DNA of 64,000 nt from Limanda limanda (Eukaryota; Chordata; Actinopteri; Pleuronectiformes; Pleuronectidae). Where the stretch lies: contig NC_083644.1 in assembly GCF_963576545.1 (NCBI RefSeq), forward strand, positions 22,395,893 through 22,459,892, read 5' to 3'. The translations under genes were made by a program, and so were the position numbers. The notes under the pieces are model-generated. The model had not been told where the DNA came from. It saw only the letters and a list, made by a program, of their open reading frames with translations, and ran no database searches. Below are positions 47,084-64,000 of this stretch, piece after piece (position 1 is the first letter of the stretch; each line of letters starts with the position of its first letter).

Positions 47084-48103
47084 TATGGAGGACCATACAT
47101 GACTTAAGTATAAATAAATAAAAACAGAAATAAATAAATAAATACAGAAATAATTAAATAAATACAGAAATAAAAAAGGAAATAAATTAATTATTACAGA
47201 AATAAATAAATAAATATGTTAATAACCACAGAAATGTCTAAATAAATGTCTTAAATATATTTGCACATTTATTTATTCCCTGATTTATATTTTTCACGTT
47301 TTCAATCACCTTATGCTAATGAGAAAAGCGGGCCTAACCGCAGTCTCATGCAGGATTGGTCACAGGAGTGGAATTATCCAGCCTTTCAATGCTGACTGGT
47401 GTCCAGTAGCTGTTTGCAGTGTTGAGCCGGTTCACACTTAAAATGAACTCGTTCAAGTTCAGAGGGTTAGTTCAGGTTATTTTTTATTGGGATGAATAAG
47501 GTGTCAGTAATCCTGACTGTGAGCGTCACGTCTCGTGTTCTCCTGAGCACAAGGAGAGAGCAGAGAGGAGGAGGAAGCAGAAACTCCAGCTCGGTACAAA
47601 CCACCTGCAGCTTCTGCTCTGCCCATGAAGCAGCTGATCTTTGAGCAGATGTGACCAGAGAAACTCTGTGTTTTCACTGTTTCCACTGTTTTACAAAGTC
47701 ACTCAGCAGCTGCTTCGCGGTGACGAGCTCAAGTCTCTGTCACTGCTTCTGTCTCTGTGCGAGTGTGTGGCACTGAGGGGGGCGGAGCCACGGGGCCTGT
47801 GTGCGTGTGTGTGTATAGCTCAGTTGACCAATCCTGCATGAGACTGCGGTTAGGCCCGCCTTTCTCATTAGCATAAGGTGATTGAAAACGTGAAAAATAT
47901 AAATCAGGGAATAAATAAATGTGCAAATATATTTAAGACATTTATTTAGACATTTCTGTTGTTATTAACGTATTTATTTATTTATTTCTGTATTAATTTA
48001 TTTATTTCCTTTTTTATTTATTCATTTATTTATTTATTTCTGTATTTATTTATTTATTTCTGTATTTATTTATTTATACTTAAGTCATGTTTGGTCCTCC
48101 ATA
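47084..48103. mobile_element. Foldback MITE, copy 2 (1020 bp, 6 bp target duplication, nested arms)
   Basis: It has the same ends as copy 1 (TATGGAGGACC...GGTCCTCCATA, perfect over 11 bp), flanked by aacaag at 47078-47083 and 48104-48109. Inside the AAATA arms is a second inverted repeat (ctaatgagaaaagcgggcct near 47314 against its complement near 47850) enclosing about 450 bp of unrelated sequence. It has no transposase frame. It lies in the intergenic region. Confidence 0.9.
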
Positions 48104-48650
48104 AACAAGGCCATGTGGAAGAAATGGACCAAGGCAAAAAATAGATATCGCTTAGTACCATTGTTCTATGTGTGCGCGCTCATATTTCCACACGACAGAG
48201 AATAGAAGAATAACATTTTTCATTAAAGATTTACAATTTGAGGGCAAGTGCTGACCAAATGGCAAGTCAGCTAATCAGCCTGCACCCGTTTGGAGAAGAG
48301 ACGGAAACCCACCCAGTGTATATCACACACGTTGGATAAGTGCATGGCAGGAAATGCTGGTGTTGAGCTTGTGGAATCAATTAGTAGTGGTGGATAATCT
48401 GAAGCCTGTAGTCACAACCACATAAGCAGTAGCTGATGCCCAGAGGGTTTCCCTGCCCCATTCTGCCTGCGTTTGACCTTTTTAAAAACAGCCTGTGTGT
48501 GTGTGACTCAGCGCAGGACATGTGGGCTATACCAAGCACAGCTCCCACGTCAGTTGCACAAATGCGTAGAAACACTTCACCAAGAAGCAACACGCACATC
48601 TTCATCGATGAACAATAACGGTGGCTGTGGAAGGCTCCATCTGCTTCTCC

Positions 48651-48735
<85 letters not shown>
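48651..48735. repeat. (CT)n(CA)n microsatellite
   Basis: A short CT run passes into about 75 bp of CA. Confidence 0.95.
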
Positions 48736-48739
<4 letters not shown>

Positions 48740-49871
48740 GATGAATTCCTCCAGTTCAAATCTAAAAATACTCTCAAGCACAGTCATAAATCAATGTAAC
48801 AGAGAAAATATAACCTGCACATGTGAGTGTGTGCCTGAGTGCGCGTGCGCATGCGTGTGTGTGTGTGTGTCTATGTGTGTGTGTGTGTGTTTGTTACATG
48901 CACAATATGAAGTCTGATCATGCAACCAGAACGCAGGGCACACACATGGGAGCTCAGAAGGAGTGAGCAACAGGAGTGAACTGCTGTGACTGTGACGTTA
49001 GAACAAACCTATGGTAGGAATCACCAATCCTCCTGTGCATTCCCTGTGTCACGCACATGTGCATCCCATACGTCCTGTCTTCTGCAGCCTACAGCTTCCC
49101 AGCTGTCCCCATGTCCCACTTCCCTAAACTGACCCACAACACTGTTCTGAACACCGTATACAAACCTGGATCCAGGCATTAAATACGCACAAATTCCTGG
49201 GCGAAAGCTAGCCACAGTAAGTAGGAGAAGTGCTGAGAAGCATAACAGTGTATTTCAAGCCGAGTACAGTAAGAGATATTTCAGTTTGTCGTTTTTGCTA
49301 TTTTGCACTTATTTCCATGCAAGTTAATTAACAGTAAAGCTCCAACACTTGCTGACAGAGGGATTCATTGTTATCAAAGGTATTACAGATTTGCAACCAC
49401 AGACGCAGATGGAGAAATTATACTAGCTAAGTTCAACTTTCAGTTGTACTGCATGTACTTTCAGTGAATAGGCAGTGAATATCTAATGACCGTATCCCAC
49501 TCCTGGTTAAGAAAGTTCCCCTGGTCAAGGGCAGGAGTATCCCTGATACCTATCATGAGCATGTTTTATTGAGGAGTCCTCTGTCACAGTAAAATGTCAC
49601 GCTTAAGGCCATTCATAGTTCTGTTGCACAGAGACTACTCACGGAGCCTACGCATGGAGCCTACGCACAGAGCTATGCCTTTGTAATCATTCATAGTTGT
49701 GCGTAGGTGTGTGCGGGTCACTCTGCAATTTCACCTCCGAAACGCTAGTGGGCCTGGAGCCAAAACTGTAGTAGCGATTCCATGCTACTATGTTAAGTTT
49801 CTTCCAGCTTCTAGCCCACTTATTTACAAATTCTCTGGCAAATGAGTTTACTTCAGAATAATTTCAAGAGT

Positions 49872-50020
49872 TATCATGTTGGAGTAAGAGCTGATGAAGA
49901 GCAATTACATTTTCTTAAAGCGCTGCAAAGAAGAAAAGAAAGACGTCGGAGGAGATGGTCTGTACGACCATTAAACCCAATGAGGCTAAGTAGGAGATCC
50001 CGGAAATACTGTCTGCCGTA
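49872..50020 (+). pseudogene. Harbinger-type transposase N-terminal remnant
   Basis: A frame reads EEQLHFLKALQRRKERRRRR followed by WSVRPLNPMR. An Arg-rich run followed by W-x-VRP near the N-terminus is characteristic of PIF/Harbinger (HARBI1-like) transposases. No catalytic DDE part follows, and stops close the frame. Surrounding sequence with repeated cctacgca motifs (49640-49720, 50130) may be the ends of a non-autonomous element. Confidence 0.5.
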
Positions 50021-52068
50021 AATGCGATGCTATCAAGCGGGACGTAGCTCTTGTGGTCTGCGTTGCCTCGGCGCGTTGTCACATTTTTCGGGAGGTGCAC
50101 GTCAGGGTATGGAATAGGGTACACATCTGCACGTAGGCTATGCTGGAGCTATGTCTGGCAGTTGCCTGACTGAATAATTAAAAAGACAACTGGCTACTAG
50201 TCAACAGAGTGTGTGCAGGGAGGAAATGTACGGCAGGATTTGGCCTGTGCATGAATGTAAGTATGTGAGTGTTTCAGTACACATACGCCGGCACTCTGTC
50301 AGACTGTAGGGTAGTAGGGCATTAAGTGAAATTTGAAGTGGTACTTATTGTCACTGAGCCACCAAGAGGAGAGGACCAAACTCCAAGCAGAGAAGTGTAT
50401 ACACTCAATTATGTCCTAGTAGTAGTTGGCAAATACGATGATTTGTTCCCTCATGTGCACAGCACCCTGCCCCCCCCCCTCACTGCACCACAAAAACTAA
50501 AATAGTTCTGCATATGCTGGCAATAATTTCTCCTGGCCTTGCAATAGTCTTTATTTCTGTCACAATAGCCCAATGTTACTTTTGCAATAGTGTGCATTTC
50601 TTCCCAATTGTTTTTTTTCTCACAACAGTTTTAGCAGTTTGTATTATACCATCAGCTGGAGATATGGGAGAGACACCACCGACAGACTCAGAGCACAATG
50701 TGATATGGAAACAAATTAATATCATTTTCTTGGGGACTTGATTTTACAGCACCAAAAAAACTAACATCTAGATGGAGAAAACATTTTAATCTGTTCTAAG
50801 AACTAAACGATAAGTGCACTGTTACTGAAAAACTATCATTTCCCGACTGAATTATTTCCCTCTACACGTGTCCTCAAGGCTTTTGGTTCTCTGCCACTTG
50901 AGGCAGCCAGTATTTCAGAGGATCCTACAGAAGCTGCCATCACATACATGTTGAAATATTACCAGGCACTGGTGCCAACACCATACACAGCACCCGTCTC
51001 ATAACTCACCTGACAACCTCCACTTTTTTTTTTTTATCTTTCCTCTAAAGTTCTTAATCATATACAGTATAGGTAGGCACATGTGTATGTGAGGAAGAAA
51101 GAGAGCGATATAGAGAGACAGAGAGAGAGAGCCAGGTTGTGAGGGCAAACATATTGATAGAGTGAAAATAAAGTGGATATCTGGACTAGAACCAACACAT
51201 AGCATGTTGCCTAATCCAGAAGGCCACAGCTGCTCAGCAGATATTTACATGTGTCCACTGCAGCGGGAAGGGTGAATGCTGAGGTTGCACAGTGATATTT
51301 TATATCTGATTATGGTAATGCTGACCAAAGTACAAGTTAGAAAACAGTGAACATTTTCCCCTGCCATAGCTTGTCCAAATGGTGAATTATTACATAAAGT
51401 CGGTGTATTTATGTCTTCAATGGGAGGGTTTAGCTTCATCAGCATAGACTGCAGGCTGGCTGCTAACGTTAGCTGCGGCTGCTGCTCGTGACTTGGCCTT
51501 AAGATGATCAAATATGGTATACTGTGCGGCCTTTAGATATATTTTTGGTGTTAGACCTGGTGTCTCATCAGTTTGCATGCTACGCGGATACACTAGTGCA
51601 CTATAAGTGTTTAGGCCACTTGCGTAGGCTCTCCATAGAGTCTACTTGCTCTCACCCAGATGATTTAACGTCAATCAATGCTCGACTGTGCTGACATAAC
51701 TTTGTCTGTTAACTTTCAAAAGTACTCAGTTCGGTACCTATCCCTAAACATGATATAGACAAGGGAAACAGACTTGAGAATTACATGTATTAAATAAATA
51801 AAATGATCTCGGAACTGATAAGGAGTATTTATAATCTCAAATCTCAGAGACCCACCTGGAGGGAAGCTGTGAGCTCGAACCTAGAGTACAGTGCACTGAG
51901 CCAAAGGTTTGAATCACTGGATTGGCAGAAAGAACTGGCAAGAGAGAGAAAGGATGGGGGAGTGAAAGAACAGTGCTTTCCCCTCCCCTAACATCCCAGG
52001 CACCCCTCTCCAGGTGTGTGCGCTCACTGCTTTCTCAATGTGCCTGTGCTCAATAGTTACAGATGTGT

Positions 52069-63586
<11,518 letters not shown>

Positions 63587-64000
63587 CTGTAAAACCTTTG
63601 ACAGGATTCAACGTATGAAAACACACACTTAGAACTCATCATTGTACATGATTATCTGTTCATTTTAACAGGACCGGGGGACATTGCTGGGTTAATAGTT
63701 CTGTCACCTTTTTTAATATAATACTGTATTTGTATTGTTCTACATTCTTACTATAATGTTTCAAGTCTTATTTGTTTTTAGTTTGATCTTGTTTTTTTTC
63801 TCTTTGATAAAAATTGTTCACAATTTAATGTACTCTATTCTCATATTTAATATATTTTCATCTCATATGTTTAGTCACGTCATGTATCTTTGTTATTCAT
63901 CTCAAAGCCAATTGAGTCTGTATCCTTGTCATGTGAATTGTGCTGTATAAATTAGAGGTCTTACTATATATAGCCTTGTTTCCTTTCCTGTTACCAATAT
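63587..64000. other. AT-rich intron at the right edge
   Basis: Upstream (5') intron of the fip1l1-like gene. No exon or repeat was recognised in it. Confidence 0.6.

Larger units (their letters stand above)
42200..52068. other. Intergenic region between convergent lnx1 and the fip1l1-like gene
   Basis: It contains MITE copy 2, the short 45.2 kb repeat, CA/GT tracts near 48.7-48.9 kb and the Harbinger remnant. No conserved gene was recognised. Minus-strand frames at 43.6-44.4 kb show no known domain. The 3' end of the fip1l1-like transcript should fall in its right part; no clear signal was chosen. Confidence 0.65.

Overview
The window reads as vertebrate nuclear DNA, and specifically as teleost fish. 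Genes are split by long introns with GT-AG boundaries, CA/GT microsatellites occur every few kilobases, and several dispersed repeats typical of ray-finned fish are present. There are two protein-coding loci, arranged tail to tail. No prokaryotic, viral or CRISPR features were found.

Plus strand, about 8.3-42.2 kb: the gene for LNX1 (ligand of Numb protein X 1), a RING-type E3 ubiquitin ligase with four PDZ domains. Ten coding exons from 13704 to 41273 join in frame into 2283 nt, or 760 aa. The order is RING and a second zinc finger, an NPAF motif, a basic serine-rich stretch, then PDZ1 to PDZ4. A second coding first exon (20080-20171) lies inside the first large intron. It joins the same downstream exon in the same phase and gives a RING-less product of 654 aa, the counterpart of the mammalian p70 isoform. 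It has its own CCAAT/TATA promoter-like sequence about 0.7 kb upstream. A GC-rich block ending in a splice donor at 8730 may be the 5' leader of the long isoform.

Minus strand, 63.6-52.1 kb and running off the right edge: the 3' part of a FIP1-like gene (pre-mRNA 3'-end processing factor, fip1l1 family). Two exons carry the conserved Fip1 core. Five or six further short exons can be chained in phase to an Arg/Glu/Asp/Lys-rich C-terminus and a stop at 52069. FIP1L1 and LNX1 are also convergent neighbours in human, so this supports both names. The FIP1-like protein is clearly divergent outside its core.

Between the genes (42.2-52.1 kb) and in the introns are mobile elements and simple repeats. 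A complete 875 bp hAT-type element at 15694-16568 has an exact 8 bp target duplication and a BED-finger remnant. Two foldback MITEs at 37847-38212 and 47084-48103 each have an exact 6 bp target duplication. There is also a Harbinger transposase remnant near 49.9 kb, tRNA-derived SINE copies, an unusual two-spacer minisatellite at 6.9-7.4 kb, and long CA/GT and AAGAG tracts. The most interesting points are the protein features of this lnx1 (a His-rich PDZ1-PDZ2 linker, a PPPY motif, a full C3HC4 RING and NPAF), the double-promoter design with upstream ORFs, direct repeats around the RING exon, and the MITE family with 6 bp duplications.
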